Shown here piece by piece: positions 37,077 to 45,513 of a stretch of DNA of 64,000 nucleotides. The notes beneath the pieces were generated by a model. That model made no database searches. It was not told the DNA's origin and was given only the letters and a program-made list of their open reading frames with translations. Location of the stretch: assembly GCA_026390555.1 (NCBI GenBank), contig JAPLFS010000037.1, forward strand, positions 1 through 64,000, in the 5' to 3' direction. The translations under genes were made by a program, and so were the position numbers. The stretch's first letter is position 1; every line of letters begins with the position of its first letter. Source of the DNA: Pseudomonadota bacterium. GTDB lineage: Bacteria > Bdellovibrionota_C > UBA2361 > OMII01.

Positions 37077-37282
37077 ATGAGCCCTTTAAAGAGTCAACTG
37101 TAAACGGCAGTATATTCACACGTTTAGAGCGTGAAACCTAGAAGAATATAGGGACCGCTAGTGTTTCTGAAGTAAGCTCTGAAGCCACGCCCTGCTGAAT
37201 AGTTACGCTTCTTCTCCTCCATACGGTTGACGCGAAGCTGTAAAGTCTCTAAACTTCCCACCCTATTGATAGGTAGTTTTCT

Positions 37283-37444
37283 ATGAAACGCACGTACAAA
37301 CCAAGTAAAAAGAGCCGACAAACAACGCACGGCTTTAGAAAGAGAAGCTCCACAGTCGGGGGTAAGAAAGTTCTTGCTGCCCGCAGGGCTCGTGGTCGCA
37401 AGAGGATCTCAGTAACCTCTCCGCGCAAGGGGCACTATAGGTAG
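37283..37444 (+). CDS. rpmH: 50S ribosomal protein L34
   Basis: A 53-residue basic protein, too short for most ORF filters, starting [20 protein letters not shown] and containing the L34 hallmark [16 protein letters not shown]. The C-terminus [11 protein letters not shown] is slightly longer than in E. coli (46 residues). It begins the rpmH-rnpA-yidD-yidC-mnmE block. The stop is two bases ahead of the rnpA start, so the two are coupled. No dnaA lies upstream, unlike the classic origin-proximal arrangement. Confidence 0.96.
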   Translation: MKRTYKPSKKSRQTTHGFRKRSSTVGGKKVLAARRARGRKRISVTSPRKGHYR

Positions 37445-37446
37445 CC

Positions 37447-37863
37447 GTGGGCGAGAGCAGCTGTACTAATGGGCCATGTACTAACGGGCCCTTGGCCCGA
37501 TATACTCACGGGCCGCAGGCGCGTTTACGAAGAAAATTCGACATAGCAAGGTGCCAAAATAAAGGCACCAAGATCCACTGCAAGCATTTTCTAATACTCT
37601 TTATTCCATCCGAGGCGAGCACCAGTCGTCTAGCTATCGCCGTTACAACTAAGCTTGAAAAGAGAGCAACGGTAAGAAATCTTATTAAACGGCGTGTGCG
37701 CGAGGTCTTTCGTGCTCTGCGTGGCTCGTTTGTAAAGCCCATAGATCTAGTGATCGTTGCACGTCGTGATGTGCAATCCTGTCACTTTGATGACTACAAA
37801 CGGGAGCTTTACGGAGCGTTTAAATCAAAGGCCCTAATAGACCTCACTGTAAAAGCACCCTAG
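37447..37863 (+). CDS. rnpA: Ribonuclease P protein component
   Basis: Protein subunit of RNase P, which matures tRNA 5' ends with the RNA subunit. The family core is ARLRRKFDIARCQNKGTKIH, then RLAIAVTTKLEKRATVRNLI and KRRVREVFRALR, the RNA-binding RNR-type motif. The start is uncertain: GTG 37447 gives an extra Gly/Thr/Asn-rich leader (two CTNGP units) before the family begins near residue 25. That leader coincides with imperfect repeats around ACGGGCC in the DNA. Weak similarity at the N-terminus is usual for RnpA. It lies between rpmH and yidD as expected. Confidence 0.92.
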   Translation: MGESSCTNGPCTNGPLARYTHGPQARLRRKFDIARCQNKGTKIHCKHFLILFIPSEASTSRLAIAVTTKLEKRATVRNLIKRRVREVFRALRGSFVKPIDLVIVARRDVQSCHFDDYKRELYGAFKSKALIDLTVKAP

Positions 37864-37881
37864 ATTATAGGAAGCACTGAG

Positions 37882-38142
37882 ATGTGTGGCTTTTTTTGCA
37901 AGCAGGATCAGAAGACTATTCTAAAACGGGGGCAAAGCGTCGTTGCACGCGCAGTTCACGGCATCTACAAGGCAACCATCTCAAAGCTAATCGGAAACGC
38001 CTGTCGCTTCGATCCAAGCTGCTCTGACTATGCACTCGAGGCAATTGAACGATATGGCTGGATGCGCGGGGTGGTGTTGGCACTCAAACGCTTTGTGCGT
38101 TGCCATCCATGGTGTCCTGGCGGGAGGGATGCTGTACCATAG
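37882..38142 (+). CDS. yidD: Membrane protein insertion efficiency factor YidD
   Basis: 86 residues with the YidD pattern: IYKATISKLIGNACRFDPSC, then SDYALEAIERYGWMRG, LALKRFVRCHPWCPGG. An amphipathic N-terminal helix attaches it to the inner membrane, where it supports YidC-mediated insertion. Its place between rnpA and yidC is strictly conserved in bacteria. It carries an N-terminal extension (MCGFFCKQDQ) with two Cys, and an 18-base gap to rnpA. Confidence 0.94.
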   Translation: MCGFFCKQDQKTILKRGQSVVARAVHGIYKATISKLIGNACRFDPSCSDYALEAIERYGWMRGVVLALKRFVRCHPWCPGGRDAVP

Positions 38143-38290
38143 GGGGGCGACGCTGCCCTGAAGAGAGAAAACCGCTTTCTTTTTAGCCCTTTATGCTCCT
38201 GCTCCTTGACCTTGAAGGGTTCATTACCTACAAATGGAGTACCCGATGAAATGGAACGCAAATTCCAAGATCTTTAAATAAGGAATAGCT

Positions 38291-40060
38291 GTGCTAGATA
38301 ACTCTAAGGAACAGAACCAACGAACCCTGCGCGCCATAATTCTCTGCATCCTAGTTGCGGTCATTTGGTCCCAGGTAACGCAGGCTCCGAAAAAATCTCA
38401 GGAGACGCAGACAGGTCAGCAGGAAGCACAGCACGTTAAAGGTGTTTCTCCGGTAAATATAGAGCCGGGGCGTCAAAGTCAGGTCGTTGCGGCAGCACCG
38501 GTTTCGCTGCCAGTTCATCCGAATAAGGTTGAGATAGAGGGTGGGCAGAGCTCATTTATCAAGACCGACGTTGCTACCGTTACGATTTCTCACCTCGGCG
38601 CGCGCATCGTTAGTTTAAAATTAAACGATCACAAGGTAGAGCAGGGCGGAAAAGTATCCTTAGATCTAATCGATAATCCGGATGGGGCTACCTTCCCGCT
38701 CGGCGTATATGCGGGCAGTGAGAGTGATGAGAGGGTCAGCTATACCCTCACGTCGGTCAACGGCGCGCAGGTTGCTCCACCTGCGGTGAATCTAGCAACA
38801 GCACCCAACTCATCAATTGCGCTTGAGTTTAAGGGCACCCTTCCAAATGGAAATGGGATCACAAAGCGCATCACCTTTAAGTCCGATTCCTACCTCTTCT
38901 CAGTTGATGTATCGCTTGCAAGAAAGCTGCCGGAAGGTCAGAACGTGTGGCTAGAGTGGACACACTATTTTCCTCAAGCCGATCTGAACCCACGCCTTAA
39001 GATGACGCACATTACCTATCTTGATGGCGCAGATAAGATTCACCAGCTTCCGCTCACAGATATTATGGAGGGGGTGAGAGGTTTCGGGCTAAGCAAGTGG
39101 ACCTCGCTTGGTGATATCTACTTTATGGCAACTTTGATCCCAGCGACAAACGTTGTAGGGGCTCCGGTAACAGGGGTTCCGGCCACAGGCAGCAGTACCA
39201 TGATCGGTCGTGAGGGGGATGTCTACCTCGACCGAGTTGCAGGTGGATCGGAAAGTGGGCGCTTTGATGTGTATGCTGGACCGAAGGATTATAAAACTCT
39301 GCAGTTTATTGGCGATTATCGGCTAGAGCGCTCGATTGATTTGGGGTGGTTCTCGTTCCTTGCTTTGCCGCTACTCTGGTTGCTGCACTATCTCTACCTC
39401 TTTGTGGATAACTACGGGCTCGCAATTATCGCGCTAACATTAATCGTTAAGACCGTCATGCTCCCGCTCTCTAAGGCGAGCTTTGATTCGATGAGAAAGA
39501 TGCAGGAGGTTCAGCCTGAGATTAAGGCGTTGCGTGAACGCATCAAGGACGCCACACAGCTTAACCAGGAAACCTTCGCGCTTTATAAGAGAAGGGGTAT
39601 TAACCCAATGGGGGGCTGTTTTCCAATCGCGATTCAGATCCCTGTTTTCCTTGGTTTGTATCAGGCGCTCCTTAACGCTCTTGAGCTTCGCCACGCACCC
39701 TTTGCACTCTGGATTACGGATCTCTCCGCCCCTGAAAAGTTGGAGCTATTCGGTGTCGGAGTGCCGGTCATGGTGCTTCTTATGGCCGCCTCGATGATAA
39801 TTCAGCAGTGGACGACCCCTAATCCTTCAGCCGATCCAGCACAGCAGAAGATGATGATGTTTATGCCACTTATCTTCGCTGGAATGTTTATTATATACCC
39901 GATGCCTGCCGGGCTTGTGCTCTATTGGTTGGTAAATAATATAATCTCAATCACGCAGCAGATGTACATGCGAAATACGAAACGCGGCTCCGTATATACG
40001 GGGACCTTAATTGCCAGTCTGCTAATCTTTGGTACGGGATATATTCTTACTTTAATATAG
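38291..40060 (+). CDS. yidC: Membrane protein insertase YidC
   Basis: 589-residue Gram-negative type YidC: an N-terminal membrane helix (RAIILCILVAVIWSQV), a periplasmic beta-supersandwich domain (about 80-350) and the C-terminal five-helix insertase core (about 360-580). Core blocks are DNYGLAIIALTLIVKTVMLP, LYKRRGINPMGGCFPIAIQI and MPLIFAGMFIIYPMPAGLVL. The large periplasmic domain supports a Gram-negative host. The start is GTG 38291 with AAGGA at 38280-38284. mnmE begins one base after its stop. No jag/khpB gene lies between, unlike in many bacteria. Confidence 0.96.
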   Translation: MLDNSKEQNQRTLRAIILCILVAVIWSQVTQAPKKSQETQTGQQEAQHVKGVSPVNIEPGRQSQVVAAAPVSLPVHPNKVEIEGGQSSFIKTDVATVTISHLGARIVSLKLNDHKVEQGGKVSLDLIDNPDGATFPLGVYAGSESDERVSYTLTSVNGAQVAPPAVNLATAPNSSIALEFKGTLPNGNGITKRITFKSDSYLFSVDVSLARKLPEGQNVWLEWTHYFPQADLNPRLKMTHITYLDGADKIHQLPLTDIMEGVRGFGLSKWTSLGDIYFMATLIPATNVVGAPVTGVPATGSSTMIGREGDVYLDRVAGGSESGRFDVYAGPKDYKTLQFIGDYRLERSIDLGWFSFLALPLLWLLHYLYLFVDNYGLAIIALTLIVKTVMLPLSKASFDSMRKMQEVQPEIKALRERIKDATQLNQETFALYKRRGINPMGGCFPIAIQIPVFLGLYQALLNALELRHAPFALWITDLSAPEKLELFGVGVPVMVLLMAASMIIQQWTTPNPSADPAQQKMMMFMPLIFAGMFIIYPMPAGLVLYWLVNNIISITQQMYMRNTKRGSVYTGTLIASLLIFGTGYILTLI

Positions 40061-40061
40061 C

Positions 40062-41438
40062 ATGGACGGAACGACTATAGCGGCCTTAGCAACTGCACCT
40101 GCTCCGGCTGGGGTTGCAGTTGTGCGGGTAAGTGGTCCGCGTACACGCACGGTGCTCAAGGCGTTGTTCCAGGGCAAGCGCGATCCGCTTCAGCATCCCC
40201 GTACCCTAGTATTTGGGGATATCCTCGACTTTAAAAGTAGTAACTCTATCGATCGAGGTTTGGTGGTCTTTATGCCAGGACCGTCGAGCTTTACCGGTGA
40301 GGATGTTGCTGAATTTCAATTTCATGGAAGTCCGGTGCTTGTTCAGCGCGTGCTCCGCTCACTTTATGCTTATGGCATAACTCCTGCTCCTGCGGGTGAA
40401 TTCAGCAAGCGCGCGTTCCTTAACGGCAAGATGGATTTAGCGCAAGCAGAGGCGATCGCCGACGTGGTAAATGCAAAGAGCGAAGAGCAGCTCCGTTTTG
40501 CTGAAGAGCAGCTACAGGGGCGATTGAGTCACTCTATACAGTTGATTGGAGAGCCACTTCGGGATGCGCTAGCGGAACTTGAGGCCTCAATAGATTTCCC
40601 AGAGGAGGACATTCAGCCCGATAAGCTCGATGCAATTGCGGCCCGTGCGCAAATTGCGCAAGTTAAGGTAGCGCAGCTTATTGCAACCTACTCCTTCGGA
40701 TCGTTGGTCAAGGAGGGGGTGCGGGTACTTATCTGTGGTCGGCCTAATGCTGGCAAATCAAGTCTGCTTAACCTTCTGGTCGGTAAACAAAAGGCTATAG
40801 TGTCTGAGATCTCAGGAACAACACGCGATCTAATTGAGGAGGAGTCCGCACTAGCTGGGCACAAGTTTGTATTCTGTGACTCAGCAGGGATACGTGAGAC
40901 GACCGATGTCGTAGAGCGGTTGGGTATTGAGCTCGCAAAGGAGCGCATCCCGTGGGCAGATCTTGTGTTGCTTATCGTTGATGCAACGGATACCTCAGAG
41001 GATTGGCGTGAGACCCTCTCCCTGCTTAGCGCGGGACGGAGAAAGGTCTGGGCTATCGTTAACAAGATCGATCTTAAACCTGAGGCGCTTGGGCAGTTTT
41101 CCTGTGACTCCGCGCTATGTGAGCAGAGCTTTTATATCTCAGCCAAGACCGGAGCCGGTATCGGGCCCCTGCTTGAAGCGCTAGTTGAGGATCTCGCCAA
41201 GGGGATGCCGGACCGAGGAGAGGTAGGAGAGGTTATTACAAACGAGCGTCACCGCGACTGCTTGCAACGGGCAGACCAAGCACTGAGCTCATTTATCGAT
41301 CTGACAAATCAAGCACCGCTCTCTATCCTTGCAACCGATATACGTGAGGCACTAGTAGCGCTTGATGAGATCGTAGGTCGGACCTACACCGAGGATATTC
41401 TGGGGCGGATATTTTCTAAGTTCTGTGTAGGGAAATAA
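40062..41438 (+). CDS. mnmE: tRNA modification GTPase MnmE
   Basis: GTPase that with MnmG makes the cmnm5/nm5 modification at the tRNA wobble uridine. The N-terminal folate-binding domain starts TTIAALATAPAPAGVAVVRV. The G domain has G1 GRPNAGKSSLLN, G2 region SGTTRD, G3 DSAG and G4 NKID. It ends with the family C-terminus GRIFSKFCVGK, including the catalytic Cys. 458 residues, normal. It starts one base after the yidC stop, so the two are coupled. mnmG is not in the window. Confidence 0.97.
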   Translation: MDGTTIAALATAPAPAGVAVVRVSGPRTRTVLKALFQGKRDPLQHPRTLVFGDILDFKSSNSIDRGLVVFMPGPSSFTGEDVAEFQFHGSPVLVQRVLRSLYAYGITPAPAGEFSKRAFLNGKMDLAQAEAIADVVNAKSEEQLRFAEEQLQGRLSHSIQLIGEPLRDALAELEASIDFPEEDIQPDKLDAIAARAQIAQVKVAQLIATYSFGSLVKEGVRVLICGRPNAGKSSLLNLLVGKQKAIVSEISGTTRDLIEEESALAGHKFVFCDSAGIRETTDVVERLGIELAKERIPWADLVLLIVDATDTSEDWRETLSLLSAGRRKVWAIVNKIDLKPEALGQFSCDSALCEQSFYISAKTGAGIGPLLEALVEDLAKGMPDRGEVGEVITNERHRDCLQRADQALSSFIDLTNQAPLSILATDIREALVALDEIVGRTYTEDILGRIFSKFCVGK

Positions 41439-41440
41439 CG

Positions 41441-41472
41441 GGCACTATTCACCCATCTTAGGTTTATCTTGA
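41441..41472 (-). repeat. Dispersed ~36-bp intergenic repeat, copy 4 (partial)
   Basis: Minus-strand reading AAGATAAACCTAAGATGGG then TGAATAGTGCC matches the 3' half of the dispersed repeat. It lies directly after the mnmE stop and before the lysyl oxidase gene. Confidence 0.4.
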
Positions 41473-41496
41473 CGTGGACTACTAAGATAATCGAAT

Positions 41497-42723
41497 ATGC
41501 TAATGATGCAAAACAAGCGATGGTGTATGAGCGGGAGCTCGATCCGAACTGTAACGGCCTATAGCGCCCTTATGCAATTAGCCCTTGGTGTTATAACGGG
41601 CGTTGCGCAGGTTCCGGACCTACGCCCAGAGATATCAAACGTTACTATTCGGACAAATGAAACCGTTGGAGAGGCTGATGTCGCAGAGGGCTGCGCCGCA
41701 GCAACAACCAAACGAACCCTGATCGGATTTGATCATTACGCCTGGAACGATGGTCCATCTGATCTAACTCTGGGCGATCCGGGGTGCCCTGATTGCGACA
41801 CGACACCCCCACCTATATGCACCAATCCGCTCTTTGAGTGCAGCGTAGCTGGAGGGCATGGGCACGCACATCTAAAAAATTTCTCATCTTATACCGTCAC
41901 TAAGAAAGGCTCGCCAACGGTAATCCTGCGTGGTCATAAGGAGGGGTTTTGTTTGGTTGATTCGTTCTGTAATCCTGGCATAGTGCCGGGATCCAGCGGG
42001 ACCTGTAACAACCTCACCGCAGGCTGCGCCGATGTCTATAATAATGGGCTCGGATGCCAGTACGTTGATATCACCGGATTATCACCTGGGGAGTACACGT
42101 TACACGTTGAGTTAAATCCGCTCCGTACTATCACAGAGCTTTCATACGACAATAACGAAGTTACCTCTGACTTTAAGATCTGTAAACAACAGGGTGGTCT
42201 CTCAACGTTACAGGTCAAGATAGGGCTACCAACAGCGCAGTATCCCACTAAGCGTCCGATAACTATCTCAGGCGTTATTGAGTATGGCTCGCCCGCGGTG
42301 CTTAAGAGCTTTAATCCCACTAAGGATGGCTTCACTATTAATCTCTCCCTCGATAACAATAACGTATTCAGTAACGTCTCCCTACCTAGTGGCGCAGTTG
42401 GATCTGGATGTTTTCCGACCGATGGATGGACCAAGCTAGCTAAGGGACAGTGGAGCTATCGTAACGACTTCGAGTATGATCCATCCTGTTCTTACCAAGC
42501 AACGCAGGGGCTGCATGTCGCGCAGTTACGCAAAGTTGGAAAGAAGTTATTTTTTACGCTGCGAGGGCGGGCTGAGGTGAGCTCCGTTCCAGCCAGACCA
42601 AGCACTAGCGAGGCATCCTTTTCGTGGGCAGGCAGCTCAACGGATGTGATCAACGAGAGCTGTGGCGTATCGTTGTTGGCCAAGAGGTGCCACCGCAGTG
42701 TTGCTCTTACTGTTTGTAAATAG
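41497..42723 (+). CDS. Secreted lysyl oxidase-like copper amine oxidase
   Basis: A 408-residue exported protein (hydrophobic segment about 18-38). Residues about 42-230 form a lysyl oxidase domain. The copper site GHGHAHLKNFSSY carries His121, His123 and His125, matching the WHxCHxHYHS region. RGHKEGFCLVD contains Lys148, equivalent to the cofactor Lys320 of animal LOX. AGCADVYNNGLGCQYVDITG contains Tyr181, equivalent to Tyr355. The next segment, SPGEYTLHVELNP and ELSYDNNEV, is also LOX-like. So all parts needed for copper binding and the LTQ cofactor are present. Residues 240-408 form a second beta-rich Cys-containing domain that I do not recognise. Bacterial LOX homologues are known but few are studied. 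The start could also be one of several close ATGs. Confidence 0.82.
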   Translation: MLMMQNKRWCMSGSSIRTVTAYSALMQLALGVITGVAQVPDLRPEISNVTIRTNETVGEADVAEGCAAATTKRTLIGFDHYAWNDGPSDLTLGDPGCPDCDTTPPPICTNPLFECSVAGGHGHAHLKNFSSYTVTKKGSPTVILRGHKEGFCLVDSFCNPGIVPGSSGTCNNLTAGCADVYNNGLGCQYVDITGLSPGEYTLHVELNPLRTITELSYDNNEVTSDFKICKQQGGLSTLQVKIGLPTAQYPTKRPITISGVIEYGSPAVLKSFNPTKDGFTINLSLDNNNVFSNVSLPSGAVGSGCFPTDGWTKLAKGQWSYRNDFEYDPSCSYQATQGLHVAQLRKVGKKLFFTLRGRAEVSSVPARPSTSEASFSWAGSSTDVINESCGVSLLAKRCHRSVALTVCK

Positions 42724-42746
42724 CTTTACGATATAGCTGCACGGAT

Positions 42747-42932
42747 CGTAACTGGTCACCGTAGTTTAATGTCGCGATTCAAGCTACTCAGATTACGGCG
42801 AAGTTTCATAGGTAATTCGATTGGTCGTCCCCTGATCGGGGACGGCAGATTTTGTGACCAGTTAATGTTTTCACCCCCGATTTGCTCCGCAAATCGGCCC
42901 CTTAGGGGCTATTGAGCTGGAATATGCTGACT
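42747..42932 (-). mobile_element. MITE-like repeat, copy 2
   Basis: Inverted copy of 18106-18315. The core 42749-42864 is bounded by TAACTGGTCAC and GTGACCAGTTA, with internal GTCCCCTGATCGGGGAC at 42827-42843. The conserved extension continues to about 42932 (GCCCCTTAGGGGC, then ATTGAGCTGGAATATGCTGA). It lies between the lysyl oxidase gene and the small lipoprotein gene and may end both transcripts through its palindromes. Confidence 0.75.
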
Positions 42933-42947
42933 GTTACCACGGATCAA

Positions 42948-43325
42948 TCATCGTTTCGAAGCGCTGACGGTCTTACAACCACCTGCGATCCTATTAACGT
43001 GAATATCGATTAACTTGATAAAGACACCGCCTGAGCCTGGAGCTGGGCATACTACGGAGTAAGAGCGGGTGAAGTTTTTATAGCGGCGCTGAACTGAGAA
43101 CGAGCTAGTTGCCTTAGGGAGTACAAACCGTTCCCCAGGTTTTAGATAGACCTGTGCGCCACCACCAGAGACGGAGATTACGTTGTATTCAGAGTCCTGA
43201 GAATCATTTTTGACTAAGATCCGACCGGCGGGCGGCTTATCGCGCAAACATGCACTGAGTAAGGTGGAAATAACGAGAAGGATCGCTATTAGGCGAGATG
43301 GTAGGTGCAAACTCCTGAGTAGCAT
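42948..43325 (-). CDS. Small hypothetical lipoprotein
   Basis: 125 residues with a lipobox signal (LLVISTLLSAC, Cys near 26) followed by about 100 residues with predicted beta strands (AGRILVKNDSQDSEYNVISV, GGGAQVYLKPGERFVLPKAT, SYSVVCP). Two Cys remain in the mature part and could form a disulfide. The family is unknown to me. It converges with the lysyl oxidase gene across the MITE-like repeat. The start lies at ATG 43325. Confidence 0.65.
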   Translation of the reverse strand: MLLRSLHLPSRLIAILLVISTLLSACLRDKPPAGRILVKNDSQDSEYNVISVSGGGAQVYLKPGERFVLPKATSSFSVQRRYKNFTRSYSVVCPAPGSGGVFIKLIDIHVNRIAGGCKTVSASKR

Positions 43326-43548
43326 CGCGTGCCCCGGCCTTAATATATAGTGTAATAAACACGACGTCTTATACGAGTTTTAGCGGCTTGGCGGAAGGGC
43401 GTGCATAAGCCCTAGGATAGTACCTGCAATCCAGCAATATCAGCTAGTTGAGTGTTGTTTTAGTTTTAAGCTGTTTCTTTCTGAAGCATTTTCTTTCTGC
43501 TGTGGATAAGGGGGTATATAGGTTATACAGTTTTTAAGAGGTGCTGAA

Positions 43549-43869
43549 ATGGAGAGCGAGAAAACCCCAAATCTGTTTGATAAGTTAAAATGCGAAGTTC
43601 AGTTTGGTGACGTTGAGGTCGGCACTACCTATCCCCTCTACGGAATGATTACGAAGATCTTAGATGATACTCCAGGGCATGTGATCGTAGAGCTTAATTT
43701 TTCGATTACAGCCACCATGACGATTCCAGATGTGCAGAAGATAGAGCTCTTGAAGGAGCGCGCATTCGAGCCTGGCATATTCGTCTCAACGGTTACCAAT
43801 AAGGGACCTAAGATCGAGGTTGACTGCAGTACCGTCGTTTTCGGTAAGCGCCAGAGCTTTAGCGCATAA
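43549..43869 (+). CDS. Small hypothetical cytoplasmic protein
   Basis: 106 residues, no signal peptide, beta-rich (TYPLYGMITKILDDTPGHVI, VELNFSITATMTIPDVQKIE). Unrecognised; a small beta-barrel or OB-like fold is conceivable. The start is well supported by GAGGTG at 43537-43542 ahead of ATG 43549. It lies 126 bases upstream of the first lepB on the same strand. Confidence 0.65.
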   Translation: MESEKTPNLFDKLKCEVQFGDVEVGTTYPLYGMITKILDDTPGHVIVELNFSITATMTIPDVQKIELLKERAFEPGIFVSTVTNKGPKIEVDCSTVVFGKRQSFSA

Positions 43870-43995
43870 CCCCAGTTTTGAAATAAAAAGCGAAACTTCG
43901 CTCACTACATTGACGTCACCACGCACTGCTCGTATACCAGGGTATGTCTATACCCTGCAGCGCATTAAAAACGCTGTATTATTGGAGCGTGTTTA

Positions 43996-44613
43996 GTGAG
44001 TAAGCAACAAAACGGGTTTATTGCAGAGGCGTTTTCCTTTATTAAAACCCTGATCGTTATTTTAGCGATCGCTTTTTCGCTACGAACCTGTGTAATCGAG
44101 CCCTTTAAGATCCCCTCTGGATCGATGATCCCAACCCTGCAGATCGGAGACTATATTCTTGTACTAAAGTTCTGGTACGGACTAAGGCTGCCGTTTTCGA
44201 CCGATACTATAGCCGCATGGAATGAGCCGAAGCGCGGGGATGTTGTGGTATTTACCAGGCCAGACGATCCGAATACGCCGAACGAGGATGACTCCGCCAT
44301 TCATATTATAAAAAGGGTGATAGGATTACCTGGCGATACAATTGAGGTCAGGGATGCTTTGGTTTTTATAAACGGAGAAGCGCTCGCAGAACGCTATGCT
44401 CGTTGGATGGATGGTGGGAGTCCTGATGGACGGTTCGGGCCCGCAATCATACCCCCTGGGCGCATTATGCTCCTTGGTGATAATCGCGATCACTCCAAGG
44501 ATTCGCGTTTCTGGACCGAGCCATTCCTCGATATTAAGCGTGTAAAGGGCAAGGCGGTCATCGTTTTCTGGTCGTGGGCGAGTCTTACAAGGATCGGAAC
44601 GTTAATTCGATGA
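43996..44613 (+). CDS. lepB: Signal peptidase I (first copy)
   Basis: Membrane serine protease removing Sec/Tat signal peptides. One N-terminal helix (ALIVILAIAFSLRTCVI region), catalytic Ser in PSGSMIPTLQIGDYILV, catalytic Lys in HIIKRVIGLPGD, and box E GDNRDHSKDSRFW. At 205 residues it has the short single-membrane-helix form. The start is GTG 43996, with TTGGAGCG at 43981-43988 ahead. It is coupled to ygfZ by an ATGA overlap. A second lepB lies 2.1 kb downstream. Confidence 0.95.
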   Translation: MSKQQNGFIAEAFSFIKTLIVILAIAFSLRTCVIEPFKIPSGSMIPTLQIGDYILVLKFWYGLRLPFSTDTIAAWNEPKRGDVVVFTRPDDPNTPNEDDSAIHIIKRVIGLPGDTIEVRDALVFINGEALAERYARWMDGGSPDGRFGPAIIPPGRIMLLGDNRDHSKDSRFWTEPFLDIKRVKGKAVIVFWSWASLTRIGTLIR

Positions 44614-45497
44614 ACGTAACATGGTACCTATTTCCAGAGCCGATAGTGCTTGCAGTAACCGGCAAGGATGCAAGGCGTTACCTAAATAATCGCCTCTCTA
44701 ATGATCTTCGTACCCTGCAGCCTAACGAAGCAGCGCGAGCAGCGGCGCTAACATCCCAGGGGCGCGTTGAGGGTCTCTTCACGGTGTTTGTTGAGTCCGC
44801 AGAGAGTTTTCTGCTGGTGTGCGATGGTGGTAATCGAGAGGGCGTTAAGGCGGCGCTCGCCAAGTTTATAGTTGCCGATCGCGTTAACGTTACTGATATC
44901 TCAGCGTGTGCAGTCTTTGCGCATGTTGCAATGGAGTCCTCTCTGGTGCGAGAGAGCGTTTCGTCGGTTGCTACAGAGCGCAAATTACTCTGTGCACGGA
45001 TGCGGGTCTCTACTGTAGGGAGTGATGTTATTCTCGTAACAGAGGTTCCGATTGATGGGCTGCACAGGCTTACGGAGCTATTTGGCCCAGCACTTTCTGA
45101 GGAGAGTTATAACCTCCTCAGAATAAAACAGGGGGTGCCTGTATATCCGGATGAGATTAACGAAGATGTTATTCTGAGCGAGTGCGGAGTACTGGATGCA
45201 GTATCGTTTTCAAAGGGGTGTTATGTTGGACAGGAGGTTATTGAGCGCAGCGATGCGATCGGAAGGCTGCCACGCGCCCTTGAACGTATTCGCGTTGTAG
45301 GTAGCGGGCTAATTTCAGTAGGGGAGCAGGTGCTTAACGCAGCAGGAGACCCGATCGGAAAGGTGCTCTCTTCGGCGCTAGATTTAGATGCAACTCTCCT
45401 ATTTGCCCTTCTCCGTAATGGTAAATATGGTAGGGGCGATAGCGTAACGTGTGCTGGGCATACCGGTGAAATTATGCAGGCCGAGCAGGTCGTCTAA
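44610..45497 (+). CDS. ygfZ: Folate-binding Fe-S cluster repair/assembly protein YgfZ
   Basis: GcvT-like protein supporting Fe-S enzymes with tetrahydrofolate. The hallmark is KGCYVGQEVIERSDAIGRLP, matching K-G-C-[FY]-x-G-Q-E. The N-terminal domain begins WYLFPEPIVLAVTGKDARRY then LNNRLSNDLRTL, the usual D-x-x-R-Y-L-[HN]-x-x-[ST]-x-D block. 295 residues. ATG 44610 overlaps the lepB stop as ATGA; earlier in-frame codons lie inside lepB. pyrE begins 16 bases after its stop. Confidence 0.92.
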   Translation: MNVTWYLFPEPIVLAVTGKDARRYLNNRLSNDLRTLQPNEAARAAALTSQGRVEGLFTVFVESAESFLLVCDGGNREGVKAALAKFIVADRVNVTDISACAVFAHVAMESSLVRESVSSVATERKLLCARMRVSTVGSDVILVTEVPIDGLHRLTELFGPALSEESYNLLRIKQGVPVYPDEINEDVILSECGVLDAVSFSKGCYVGQEVIERSDAIGRLPRALERIRVVGSGLISVGEQVLNAAGDPIGKVLSSALDLDATLLFALLRNGKYGRGDSVTCAGHTGEIMQAEQVV

Positions 45498-45513
45498 TAA
45501 AGGGGTGTACGGT

